Of a stretch of DNA of 64,000 bases, positions 38,640 through 45,000 are shown one piece after another. The stretch covers positions 1,528,529-1,592,528 of the forward strand of contig CM035352.1 in NCBI GenBank assembly GCA_020137815.1, written 5' to 3'. The notes under the pieces are model-generated. The model saw only the letters and a program-made list of their open reading frames with translations, ran no database searches and was not told where the DNA came from. Positions within the stretch are counted from its first letter, which is position 1, and the number at the start of each line of letters is the position of its first letter. The position numbers and the translations under genes were made by a program. The DNA is from Hormiphora californensis. Lineage: Eukaryota; Ctenophora; Tentaculata; Cydippida; Pleurobrachiidae.

Positions 38640-40968
38640 CCACTTTCTCTTTCTCCCCTACCTCTCTCGACTGACTGACACTGACAGACCCCCTTGCACG
38701 ATGTAGAGTTAGGTGCTCCATCAGTATGGACTCATCCCTTGACAAGATTACCGACCGATCGGCAACACTTCGTGGGTCTGCCAGACATACGTCAGAATTC
38801 TTCGATCGAAGAGATGCTCTGAGGGGTTCCGGTGGGACTGATCTCGTATCTAGGGCTCGGAAGCGCCTTAGTTTTCGTAAGAGAGGGCAGATCAGTGTCG
38901 CCGTTACCCAGCCACTCATGTGTCCGATCTCATGACGACCAAAGCGACTGAATCTTTGAGGTATAAATTAGGGCTGTATGCACCCCGTGCCTGAACAAAG
39001 TTTAACCTCGGATGAAAAATGTACACTAAGCGGACTTCACTAGGGTCTTCAGATAGGTATTTGGAGTGGAAAAATGTAAAAAAACACCCCAATTTTATGA
39101 AAAGTTTTTTCTCTACATGGATTTTAAAATGGGTCGTTTTGACTGTAAAAACGGCTTAAAAACCATGCTGTGTGCAGATTTATAGTCCTTTTCCAGTAAA
39201 ATGGTTGTACCTGACCTGGTTTTGCATGTAGAATCGATTGCCAGTGAAGAGAAATCTCTAAAACGACTGGAAAATGGTCAAAATTCGTATTTTTGACGTT
39301 TTTTAAGGGTTTTTCGCCCCTAACCCTTCATGACATCAAGATAGAAAATTTTCACTAGTGCCAAACGTTTAAATGGACATTTTTCTACCGGATCCCAAAG
39401 TTTCAAATAAATCGAATGAAAGGGTAACATTTGGCAAATTATTGAAAGTGGCTAGATGAGAGAAAGTGAACTTGAACTTAATTTTTTCACAATTTTGGCC
39501 TTTTTGACCAACTTCTGATTGAAATGGCCAATCAGGACCATGCTCACGCTAAAGAAGGGACAATTTCCTACTAAAATGCAAATTTTCATGCCGATGCGAC
39601 ATCAGGTCATGGATTTATAGTAAATTTAAGCGAGCTAACTAGGCTATTTCGACTGTCAGAAAAGGTCAATTTTTCTAATTTTCGGGTCAATTAGCAATAA
39701 AAAAGGGTACCCGACCTATTTTTCACCGTAGAATTGATTTCCGATGGAGTTGGACCTCTAGATCGCCAGGAAAATTGAAGAAAACGAATATTTCAGTTTT
39801 TTTGGGGAAATAGCCAGAAAATGGTAATTTAGTGTCAATCGGCAATCAAAAGGGTTCCCAGCCCAATTTTTCACGTAAAATCGCTCTAAAATGGAATTGG
39901 AGCTCTTAATCTACGAGAAAATAGGTCAATTTCATTTTTTTCGTTTTTTTACTCATTTTCTGGCTATTTACCCAAAAACCTGAAATATTCGTTTTCTTCA
40001 ATTTTCCTGACGATCTAGAGGTCCAATACAACTCCATCGGAAATCAATTCTACGGGTAAAAATAGGTCGGGTACCCTTTTTTACTACCAATCGACCCGAA
40101 AATAAGAAAAAATGACCTTTTTTGACAGTAGAAATAGCCTACTTAGCTGGCTCAAATTAGCTACAGATCCATGACCTGTTGTCGTATCGGCATGAAAATT
40201 TGTATTTTAGTAGGAAATTGTCCCTACTTTAGCGTGAGCATGGTCCTGATTGGCCATTTCAATCAAAAGTTGGTCAAAAAGGCCAAAATTGTGAAAAAAT
40301 TAAGTTCAAGTTCACTTTCTCTCATCTAGCCACTTTCAATAATTAGCCAAATGTTACCCTGCCATTGGATTTATCTGAAACTTTGGGATCCGGTAGAAAA
40401 TTGTCCATTTTAACGTTTGACACTAATGAAAATTTTCTATCTTGATGTCATGATGGGGTTAGGGGCGAAAAACCCTCAAAAAACGTCAAAAAATCAAATT
40501 TTGACCATTTTCCAGTCGTTTTAGAGATTTCTCTTCACCGGCAATCGATTCTACGTGCAAAAAACGGTCAGGCGCAACCTTTTTACCGGAAAAGGACTAT
40601 AAATCTGCACACAGCATGGTTTTTAAGCCGTTTTTACAGTCAAAACGACCCATTTTAAAATCCATGTAGAGAAAAAACTTTTCATAAAAATGGGGTGTTT
40701 TTTTACATTTTTCCACTCCAAATACCTATCTGAAGACCCTAGTGAAGTCCGCTTAGTGTACATTTTTCATCCGAGGTTAAACTTTGTTCAGGCACGGGGT
40801 GTATGGAGAAGTGAACCTAGTGAATTGACAATGTACTGACACTTACTGACACAGTAAATACTACACAATATCAGTGATATAATCATATGAATTATTTGTA
40901 ATTTCAGAAGTGATGCAGACAATTCGATTGGAAGAGTGCACTCTATCGACTACTCTGAAGGAAGATGA
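6441..40968 (+). CDS. DOCK7: Dedicator of cytokinesis, DOCK-C (DOCK6/7/8) class Rac/Cdc42 GEF
   Basis: About 46 exons encode about 2,080 residues, close to the roughly 2,100 of vertebrate DOCK7 and DOCK8. The order is an N-terminal DOCK-C/D block, DHR-1 (C2-like, phosphoinositide binding), a long helical middle and C-terminal DHR-2, the GEF domain that exchanges nucleotide on Rac/Cdc42. Every junction I could resolve keeps phase except the one after the exon ending about 8267. The start ATG at 6441 is the first Met after an in-frame TGA at 6411. The stop is at 40966 and AATAAA lies at 40985. One single-base insertion breaks the frame at 34202. Introns host four other genes or gene-like units and several transposons. 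Known for the family: actin and polarity signalling at the membrane. Which of 6, 7 or 8 is closest cannot be decided by eye, so the symbol is indicative. Confidence 0.93.
9407..9450. repeat. (GT)n microsatellite in DOCK intron 7
   Basis: A GTGTGT tract of about 40 bp lies between exons 7 and 8. The rest of this intron (9173-10757) holds CT-rich tracts and no convincing exon. Confidence 0.9.
10218..10390. repeat. Long (CT)n tract in DOCK intron 7
   Basis: About 170 bp of almost pure CT dinucleotides broken by CCCTCT, TTTCTC and CTATCT. It gives spurious Ser/Leu-rich and Arg/Glu-rich open frames on the two strands. A related tract lies at 9842-9895. Confidence 0.95.
11441..11485. repeat. (CT)n microsatellite in DOCK intron 9
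   Basis: A pure CT tract. The same intron (11175-12348) also has a G-run at about 11261-11278 and a GC-rich island at 12170-12235 (GCGCGCGGTTAACTC). I see no exon in it. Confidence 0.9.
12349..15078 (+). CDS. DOCK7: DOCK exons 10-14: linker and DHR-1 domain
   Basis: Exons: 12349-12922, 13063-13249, 13405-13522, 13738-13808 and 14895-15078. The 574-nt exon 10 contains [16 protein letters not shown] and a Ser-rich linker, then the conserved [11 protein letters not shown] helix. DHR-1 starts around the exon 11/12 border with [20 protein letters not shown] and continues with [42 protein letters not shown] and [13 protein letters not shown], to IGVTWLPL. These match the beta-strands of the DOCK C2-like domain, which binds phosphoinositides in the family. 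The intron between exons 13 and 14 contains an unrelated intronless gene (13979-14608). A (TGTC)n tract follows exon 14 directly. Confidence 0.93.
13979..14608 (+). CDS. Intronless type II membrane protein with a GALNT-like (beta-trefoil) lectin domain
   Basis: A 209-codon uninterrupted frame lies wholly inside DOCK intron 13, on the same strand. Residues about 10-26 ([17 protein letters not shown]) form one N-terminal hydrophobic anchor after a short basic tail, the layout of Golgi type II proteins. Residues about 80-205 form a three-repeat beta-trefoil: [36 protein letters not shown] and [19 protein letters not shown], ending in the QxW-type AQRWTLV. The CLD...G..V...CH pattern is that of the C-terminal lectin domain of polypeptide GalNAc-transferases. 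There is no room for a glycosyltransferase domain, so this is anchor plus lectin only. AATAAA at 14734 provides a poly(A) signal. The role is inferred: glycan binding in the secretory pathway. Translation and promoter are unproven. Confidence 0.75.
   Translation: MRVIKSFAVRFTWIFALLFISSYLYRGLFSSPSSPHQFPALTVLDRKYQATLASLRDTYSRLPEYWDTVRTVTIHPHNDTTRCLVTDKGTLLLHKCDASTETKFQVFTSRHQGKMSYIRQGNQCLDMGAVTRDTGTPVITYGCHRGSSQEITFDTTARIFYRSEDNRCFDRTDVRDDGGLVRLVNCNLRLDAQRWTLVDLETVQEWVEQ
14734..14739 (+). promoter_or_regulatory. AATAAA poly(A) signal for the nested lectin gene
   Basis: AATAAA lies 126 bp after the lectin stop codon and 155 bp before DOCK exon 14. It would also be a premature poly(A) signal for DOCK if used there. 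Confidence 0.5.
15127..15250. repeat. (TGTC)n tetranucleotide repeat in DOCK intron 14
   Basis: About 120 bp of TGTC/TGTT units begins about 50 bp after the exon 14 donor. Because the unit length is not a multiple of three, all frames stay open and give spurious Cys/Val/Leu-rich reading frames. Confidence 0.95.
15537..19809 (+). CDS. DOCK7: DOCK exons 15-24: post-DHR-1 helical region
   Basis: Exons: 15537-15656, 16349-16438, 16826-17033, 17247-17351, 18301-18435, 18643-18800, 18994-19152, 19276-19379, 19537-19624 and 19720-19809. Landmarks are [20 protein letters not shown] (exon 16), [17 protein letters not shown] (exon 19), a Ser-rich linker (exon 20), [20 protein letters not shown] (exons 21-22) and [19 protein letters not shown] (exon 24). 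All are collinear with vertebrate DOCK7, where the same segment reads WVDNHKGVFNV, AWFFFELMVKSM and DLLSVMDRGFVF. Exon 18 (17247-17351) has correct phase but no clear counterpart and may be lineage-specific. Three 18-bp repeats (ATTACGACACCTTTCCC) lie in the intron at 18200-18255. Confidence 0.88.
20146..23312 (-). CDS. PH-BTK protein, copy B (six exons, antisense in DOCK intron 24)
   Basis: Exons on the minus strand: 23312-23189, 22109-21958, 21806-21781, 21684-21623, 20656-20590 and 20426-20146. All junctions are AG/GT and all phases agree. The product starts at an in-frame ATG (23305), [18 protein letters not shown], or upstream. A PH domain follows: [46 protein letters not shown] and a helix with Trp. 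Then comes a complete BTK zinc motif, [14 protein letters not shown] plus [10 protein letters not shown] (H-x10-CC-x9-C). The tail is Ser-rich and ends SEDELSD. About 234 residues from that ATG. PH-BTK pairs are known in Tec kinases and GAP1 RasGAPs; neither a kinase nor a RasGAP domain is present here. The intron between exons 1 and 2 contains a fold-back palindrome, and that between exons 4 and 5 a LINE remnant. The fourth exon is the least certain. Confidence 0.75.
20838..21300 (+). mobile_element. LINE 3' remnant with a CCHC-like knuckle
   Basis: The frame 20838-21092 contains [20 protein letters not shown], the C-x2-C-x8-H-x4-C knuckle found at the C-terminus of I/Jockey-type non-LTR retrotransposon proteins, followed by a short acidic tail and stop. 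Lys/Asn-biased non-coding sequence follows as a plausible 3' UTR to about 21300. It is a 5'-truncated remnant in an intron of PH-BTK copy B. Confidence 0.6.
22140..23059. mobile_element. GC-rich fold-back element, about 920 bp, with 48-bp and telomere-like repeats
   Basis: The outer arms, CCCTCCCTGCCGACGG (from 22140) and its reverse complement (to 23059), continue inward for over 100 bp, including GTCCTACGTGCCGACG and GGGATGAGATCGCCGTCGG in inverted copies. Inside the left part is a 48-bp direct repeat (CCGACGATCGGCAGGGAGGA, about 22375-22580, three to five units). The centre (22616-22715) is CCCTAAC/CCACCG, telomere-like. I see no clear target duplication. It lies within an intron of PH-BTK copy B. 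Confidence 0.75.
24010..24616 (-). CDS. PH-BTK module, copy A (single coding exon, antisense in DOCK intron 24)
   Basis: The acceptor at 24617 (CTGTCTATAG) opens a 202-codon frame that ends at 24010. It reads [20 protein letters not shown], then a PH domain ([64 protein letters not shown]), a complete BTK motif ([14 protein letters not shown] plus [10 protein letters not shown]) and a Ser-rich acidic tail ending [10 protein letters not shown]. It is collinear with copy B from PEV through the DELS tail, but all five introns of B are absent. Its acceptor has the same phase as B exon 1 (one leftover base). No in-frame ATG precedes the PH domain, so an upstream exon is needed; none was identified. 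It could be a tandem duplicate with intron loss, or an alternative 3' end of one transcription unit. PH domains bind phosphoinositides; the ligand here is unknown. Confidence 0.78.
25001..27980. mobile_element. 3-kb palindrome with arms of TGTCCTCAA-type minisatellite
   Basis: The left arm is about 25001-26063 and the right arm about 26686-27980. Both ends carry GGTAGTATGACATACTGCCT in opposite orientation, followed by arrays of TGTCC(A/T)CAA units. The array is about 220 bp in the left arm and about 440 bp in the right (27513-27955). Further in, both arms share unique sequence, such as CCTTCCCGAACCGTGTCTCA and its complement. The spacer (about 26064-26685) has a separate minisatellite, CTACCTCCCATTTACTCCAT, itself in inverted groups. 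It resembles foldback elements whose arms contain tandem repeats. No transposase was seen. Confidence 0.8.
28704..33979 (+). CDS. DOCK7: DOCK exons 25-34: central armadillo-like region
   Basis: Exons: 28704-28874, 30793-30920, 31205-31418, 31548-31655, 31869-31979, 32161-32267 (or 32273), 32472-32646, 33057-33194, 33461-33613 and 33812-33979. Landmarks are [89 protein letters not shown] and [12 protein letters not shown]. Each has a collinear counterpart in DOCK7 (ICSHEHYVTLNLP, ARVAMLYLPLIGII, RSLLICLLWVLK, IILDTLEIVVQ, CFATQRALVSK, FEEETEQCADLCLRLLRHC, LYLLMRQNFE). The acceptors of exons 31 and 32 were chosen by phase. Exon 27 is preceded by a minisatellite built of acceptor-like units, and exon 29 by a partial copy of itself. 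Confidence 0.87.
29007..30644. mobile_element. 1,638-bp near-perfect fold-back element, 4-bp TSD TCTT (family 1, copy 1)
   Basis: The sequence folds about a centre near 29826 with only scattered mismatches. It begins CACGGTGCACCAGAAGGATC and ends with the reverse complement. TCTT lies directly outside both ends (29003-29006 and 30645-30648). The interior is AT-rich and has no coding capacity. Internal segments match the element at 38981-40801, for example AATCGATTGCC near AGAAATCTCTAAAA. It is inserted in DOCK intron 25. CAC termini and a 4-bp duplication fit Chapaev-like CMC elements; that assignment is inferred. Confidence 0.85.
30987..31204. repeat. Seven-unit 30-bp minisatellite ending in the exon 27 splice acceptor
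   Basis: The unit is GTTACCATAACAACAACTCC plus CTTCCCCAGT, repeated with exact 30-bp period for most units. Each unit ends in a pyrimidine-rich CTTCCCCAG, that is, an acceptor-like sequence. The last, degenerate unit (CCATTCCCCACCAG) is the actual acceptor of DOCK exon 27. Confidence 0.9.
31803..31892 (+). repeat. 31-bp duplication of the DOCK exon 29 acceptor and first codons
   Basis: Bases 31803-31833 are identical to 31862-31892: TTTCTAG followed by AACTGTGATGATGACCTG and CTGAAA. The upstream copy runs into TAG straight after AAA, so splicing to it would terminate the protein. Confidence 0.9.
32274..32412. repeat. TGACTTAGT(TG) minisatellite in DOCK intron 30
   Basis: About ten units of 11-13 bp (GACTTAGTTGT, later GACTTACTTGT) begin right at the end of exon 30. 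This makes the choice between donors at 32268 and 32274 uncertain. Confidence 0.85.
34115..40968 (+). CDS. DOCK7: DOCK exons 35-46: DHR-2 GEF domain and C-terminus
   Basis: Exons: 34115-34301, 34461-34644, 34778-34887, 35042-35147, 36189-36340, 36487-36614, 36741-36918, 37274-37417, 37646-37767, 37978-38044, 38280-38386 and 40908-40968. DHR-2 is unmistakable: [117 protein letters not shown] and [18 protein letters not shown]. The last is the lobe C segment that holds the nucleotide sensor in characterised DOCK GEFs. Exon 35 has one extra A at 34202 or 34203 that shifts the frame between DPS and MKIDLMYR. The final exon encodes a short Ser-containing tail ending EGR. An alternative terminal exon at 38707-38935 is also in phase. 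Confidence 0.93.
35338..36161. mobile_element. 824-bp non-autonomous DNA transposon with perfect 8-bp TSD AATTCTCC
   Basis: The ends are GGGGGGGACGACATGTTAAT on the left and, inverted, GGGGGGTGCGACATGTTAAT on the right. AATTCTCC flanks it exactly on both sides (35330-35337 and 36162-36169). Subterminal TTAACAAAATTAAC motifs occur at both ends. The interior has no transposase frame. An 8-bp duplication is characteristic of hAT, though the G-run termini are not the usual hAT ends. It lies in DOCK intron 38, about 20 bp upstream of the exon 39 acceptor. Confidence 0.85.
38142..38275. repeat. CACTCTGATACC minisatellite before DOCK exon 45
   Basis: About nine units of (C)CACTCTGATACCACC or a shorter CCCACTCTGATACC form fill the intron between exons 44 and 45 up to the acceptor CTTCATCAG. 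Confidence 0.85.
38553..38640. repeat. (CT)n tract, about 85 bp
   Basis: A near-pure CT array lies upstream of the candidate alternative terminal exon at 38707. It could serve as an extended polypyrimidine tract. Confidence 0.95.
38707..38935 (+). CDS. Candidate alternative last exon of DOCK
   Basis: An acceptor at 38705-38706 (GATGTAG) opens with one base, exactly what exon 45 (phase 2) needs. The joined frame runs 75 codons to TGA at 38933. It encodes [20 protein letters not shown], then RRDALRGSG and the basic [13 protein letters not shown]. The exon is Ser/Arg-rich and differs from the short tail made by exon 46. The upstream (CT)n tract could act as the polypyrimidine tract. There is no AATAAA directly downstream. 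The alternative is a chance open frame in intron 45. Confidence 0.4.
38981..40801. mobile_element. 1,821-bp near-perfect fold-back element, 4-bp TSD TATG (family 1, copy 2)
   Basis: The palindrome is centred near 39891. It begins CACCCCGTGCCTGAACAAAG and ends with the reverse complement. TATG lies directly outside both ends (38977-38980 and 40802-40805). The arms match the family-1 copy at 29007-30644 in internal blocks such as ACATTTTTCTACCGGATCCC versus the related ATTTTTCTACGGGATCCC. There is no coding capacity. It sits in the last DOCK intron. Confidence 0.85.
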
Positions 40969-40984
40969 GACGCTCAACTTGATA

Positions 40985-40990
40985 AATAAA
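40985..40990 (+). promoter_or_regulatory. DOCK7: AATAAA poly(A) signal after the DOCK stop
   Basis: AATAAA lies 17 bp after the TGA at 40966-40968. It would give a very short 3' UTR if used. Confidence 0.55.
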
Positions 40991-41470
40991 ATGTTAATAG
41001 TTTAATAAGGGGTCTGTTTGTGCGTTTGTATAGTTGTCCGTATTAATTATCTCCGGTGATTCTTTTAATAAACTACCAGTGTGTGCAACATTAATATGAT
41101 TTTGAAGGACTGTCACTGTATATTATTTAGGGGAGTGTATGCACGTTTCCTACTTCACAAGTTTAATAATGATGTTGATTATTTAATCAAAATAATCGCG
41201 AGTTGATTAATATTATGAAAGACAGTTTGACAAGAGTTGAGAATGAGATCTAATTGTTTTTACGCAACTAAATAGATCATTACTCTATGAATATTGTTGA
41301 TCAGTGACTTAGATGCAATGAATTTTCATTCATTTTTTGGTATATTTTGTCTTTTACTTTGCTCTTCTCTGCTTTGATACAGTTCAGAGTAGAAACCTAA
41401 ACGGCAAATATTTTCAAACTGCGCTGCAACTTGTCGCGCGCGTGATCATTAGGCGCGCGCGCTGCTGCTA

Positions 41471-41589
41471 AAGTGCGTTTCAAACGACTTGACCTGAGAT
41501 TCCTGGAAATTCAGGATTTCCCCTTTGTAAATACACGCGCGATGCGCCGAATTCCAAGAATTACGGGTCAAGTCGTTTGAAACGCACTT
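41471..41589. mobile_element. 119-bp MITE with perfect 24-bp TIRs and TA duplication
   Basis: The left end AAGTGCGTTTCAAACGACTT and its exact reverse complement at the right form 24-bp perfect repeats. TA flanks both sides (41469-41470 and 41590-41591). A related right end occurs near 5801-5825. This fits a Tc1/mariner-type non-autonomous element. Confidence 0.85.
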
Positions 41590-41659
41590 TAAATTTTGAA
41601 ATCGCGTAATTTCGTTTGGTGAGCTGAAAAAAATTCAAAACCCTCAAGTCGAGAAACAC

Positions 41660-44290
41660 AAGCCGCAACTCGCAAGCACGATCTTTACATACCTAGAGGC
41701 AACAATTAGTGGGAAGCATCTCCAGAAAACAGTTTTAGCTGTAGTCTACAGCTCACCGACCAGGCGAAGAAATTCAGTGTTCTTGGATGAGTGGGAGGAC
41801 TTTCTCCATGGCTTCACTGAACGCAAAGGATCCCTTTTGGTTGGTGATTTTAACGTTCACGTTGAGCGATCAAATGACAAACTTTCTACAGACTTCTTAG
41901 GAATACTTGAAGACCATGGCTGGAAACAAGTGGTTAACTCCCCAACTCACAATAAAGGGGGAACTCTCGATCTTGTTATATCACGTGCTTCTCCTGAATC
42001 ACCAGGAGTAACCAATATTGTGTCTGAGGAGAAAGTTTACTTACCTGATCACTATTTAGTGAGTTTTCGCTATCATCTTGGTATACAACCTCATGAGAAG
42101 GAACCGAAGGTCGTTATAACCGTCCTTCAAGGATTTGGACATGGACTCATTTGTGGAGAGGATATCAATCTGATTTGGTCGGTATTGATCTAACACTGTC
42201 TTTAGAAGAGTGTATAGACCTATACAACAGCGAACTGCGAAAGTTTCTTGACGAAGAGGCCCCTGAAGTTCCCAGACTGGTTTCACAGAAGGAAAGGCCT
42301 GTTTGGTACAGGCTGACGTGTCAAGTCGCCAAGCGAAAGAGAAGGAAAGCAGAAAGGATGCTTATGGTTGTGAAGAAACGGTCCGGTGATATTTTGACAG
42401 CTCTTTATGAACTGAAAAAAGCGAACGCAGAAGCCACTGCTACTATCAAGACTGCAAGGCGTGATTTCTACCACAAGAAGATTAGTGAATCCAAGAACAA
42501 TGCTGCAGCCTTTTTTCGTCTTACGAACTTTATTCTGGGGAGGACTAAGAATCCAACAGAGAAACCTAGCGGGTTGGAAGATGCAGAGCTGGCTGAGGCT
42601 TTTGCTGACTACTTTAAAAAGAAGGTAGACGACATATATGAGAAGATTGAGATAGAGGCTGAACGGTTAGGTCCTGCTCCTGAAATCCCTGATCCTGTAC
42701 TAAAGTGCAAATTTGAAGAGTTCCAGAAACTAACAGACGAGGAACTTGTCAAACTTATCCGTTCTATGGCGCTAAGCATTGTGACTTGGATCCGATCCCA
42801 ACCTCGATGATATCGAACCTCCTACCTGAGCTGATAGAGATGGTGTCCCACATTGTCAATACCATCTCGCCAGTGGAGTTTTTCCGTCTAATCTTAAAGT
42901 CGCTCAAGTCGACCGTCTTTTAAGCTAAAGCAGGTGATAAAGAAGATCTGAAAAACTATCGACCGGTATCTAATTTAAGTTTCATCTCAAAAGTGATAGA
43001 AAAGGCTGTCTCCCTTCAGCTGACAGGATACCTGGAGACAAACAACCTTCTAGGTAGATTCCAATCAGCAATTAGGAAGGGTCATGTGTTGAGACCACAA
43101 CTGTAAAGATACTTGATGACTTGCTACTCCTCACAGATGATAACTCGAAGGCAGTGCTTTGTTGCTTGACTACCGCTGCGTTTGATACTATTGACCACGA
43201 AAGGCTACTCAGGAAACTTCGTAACACCTATGGGATTGGTGGTAAAGCACAGGAGTGGTTCAGATCGTACCTCACAGGAAGATCATCGTCTGTGAAGATA
43301 GGTAGTGCATCCTCAACGCCCCGTAAAGTAACTATTGGTGTACCACAGGGTAGTATTCTTGGTCCTATTCTGTTCATAATGTACACCAAGGAGTTGGAGC
43401 AGATCGTCCAGTTGCATGGTTGAGCTACATCTGTATGCTGATGACAGTCAGCTTTACTGCTCTTTCAAGAATGCTGAGCTTGCGGCAACCGAGGAAAAAA
43501 TTAACAGATGCCTACTTGATATAACAAAAATGGATGCTAAAAACCGCCTTATGCTAAACTCAGGAAAAACAGAAGTGATGTTAAGATCAGCATACGATCG
43601 TGACCAAGCCCAACCAAACTCACTGTCTTTGGAACACCACGACTGACACAGTTGTGTCGGCGAGAAATCTTGGGGTGGTCTTTGATGAAAAACTTAGCAT
43701 GGAGAAACACGTATCTCACGTCGTCCTTGATGCATGGGCTACCTTACCAACCTTTGGAGGATAGGAGATATGCTGAACTGGCAGTCTAAGATAGGATGGT
43801 AAATGTGTTCATACATTCCAAGCTTGACTTCTGTAATTCGCTTCTTAATGGAATTTCGGCAAAGCAACTCAATAGACTACAGAAGATCCAAAATTCAGCT
43901 ACAAGGTACTATTCGGATGGAAGAAGCGAAGAGAGTTACGGCTCTCAGCGATGGCTACATTTTCTGCCAGTTGAAGCTAGGATTCACTTTAAGGTTTGTC
44001 TGTTGATGCACCAAGTTGTTCATGGTTTGCACCTGACTATTTGACCATGAGATCCAAACGTCGACCAAAATCTGTCAATCTTCGTGCAAACGACAAAACC
44101 TTGCTAGAGGAGAAGATTCATGGTGACCTAAAGCTGCGACATAAAATCACTGAACGAGGATTCCATTGCTGGCCCAGTTATTTGGAACAATCTGCCGAAA
44201 ATCCGGCAACTGGAAACTGTTAATCCTTCAAAAAGCAACTGAAGACCTATCTCTTTGTGAAGACCTATGGAGGCTCATACTCCGTGATCT
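41660..44290 (+). mobile_element. Decayed CR1/Jockey-like LINE with endonuclease and reverse transcriptase
   Basis: In order but in different frames: an endonuclease part (LLVGDFNVHVER, NSPTHNKGGTLDLVISRAS, LPDHYLVSF), a Lys-rich linker (RPVWYRLTCQVAKRKRRKAE), and RT blocks YRPVSNLSFISKVIEK, AAFDTIDHERLLRKL, GVPQGSILGPILFIMYTKEL and LHLYADDSQLYCSF. The thumb and C-terminal region follows (KLDFCNSLLNGISAKQLNRL, TYLFVKTYGG). The catalytic YADD box is intact but at least six frameshifts or stops break the ORF, so it is dead. The first residues of the endonuclease are missing. It lies between the DOCK end and HGD. Confidence 0.85.
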
Positions 44291-44409
44291 AATCTGTTTC
44301 AATCACAATCTGCTCTGGGACCACCGCCTCAAGACACCCGTGGGTCCCTCGTTTCTGCAGTCTATGCCCCAGCTTCTAGTTCTCTCCTAATGGACCCCCT
44401 CCCCCCCCC

Positions 44410-45000
44410 CTTGGTGCCCCCCTTTCTACACTCCATTCTGTGCACCCCCTTCTATATCCTCCCTTGACCGTGGGCACCTTCTCTTCGGCAACTCCTTTTC
44501 AGCACCTTTCCCTGGAGCTCTTCTTGGGTACCCCTTTTGACCATAAGTACCACTACCTTAGGCTTCCCTCCGCATCCTTGAACTTGCTACTTCATCTTCC
44601 CTCCTGGAACCTGCTTCTGCACCCTCCCTTCTGGGTACTTGCTTCTACACCCCCGCCCTCCTTGGTACCTACTTCTGCACCCTCTCCCCCCTCGGAACCT
44701 GCTTCTGCCTTATACATCTCCCTTCCTGGGTACCTGCGTCTGCACCCTTCCTTCTGGGCACCTACTTCTGCACCCTGCCTTCTTGGTACCTGTTCCTGCA
44801 CCCTCCCTCCTGGGTCCTGCTTCCACACCTCTCCAGTCTCCCTCCTATGTCCTCCCTCTACACCCTTCCCTCCTGGAACCTGCTTCTGCACCCTCCCTTC
44901 TGGGTACCTGTTTCTACACCCTCTCCCTCCTTGGTACCTGCTTCTGCACCCTCCCTTCTGCATCCCATCCGGATTCATGTCTCCACATCCTTCCACTTTA
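44410..45000. repeat. Pyrimidine-rich minisatellite, about 28-bp unit
   Basis: Units of the type CTGCTTCTGCACCCTCCCTT plus CTGGGTAC recur about 15-18 times with drift. The resulting open frames on both strands are by-products of the repeat. Confidence 0.85.
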
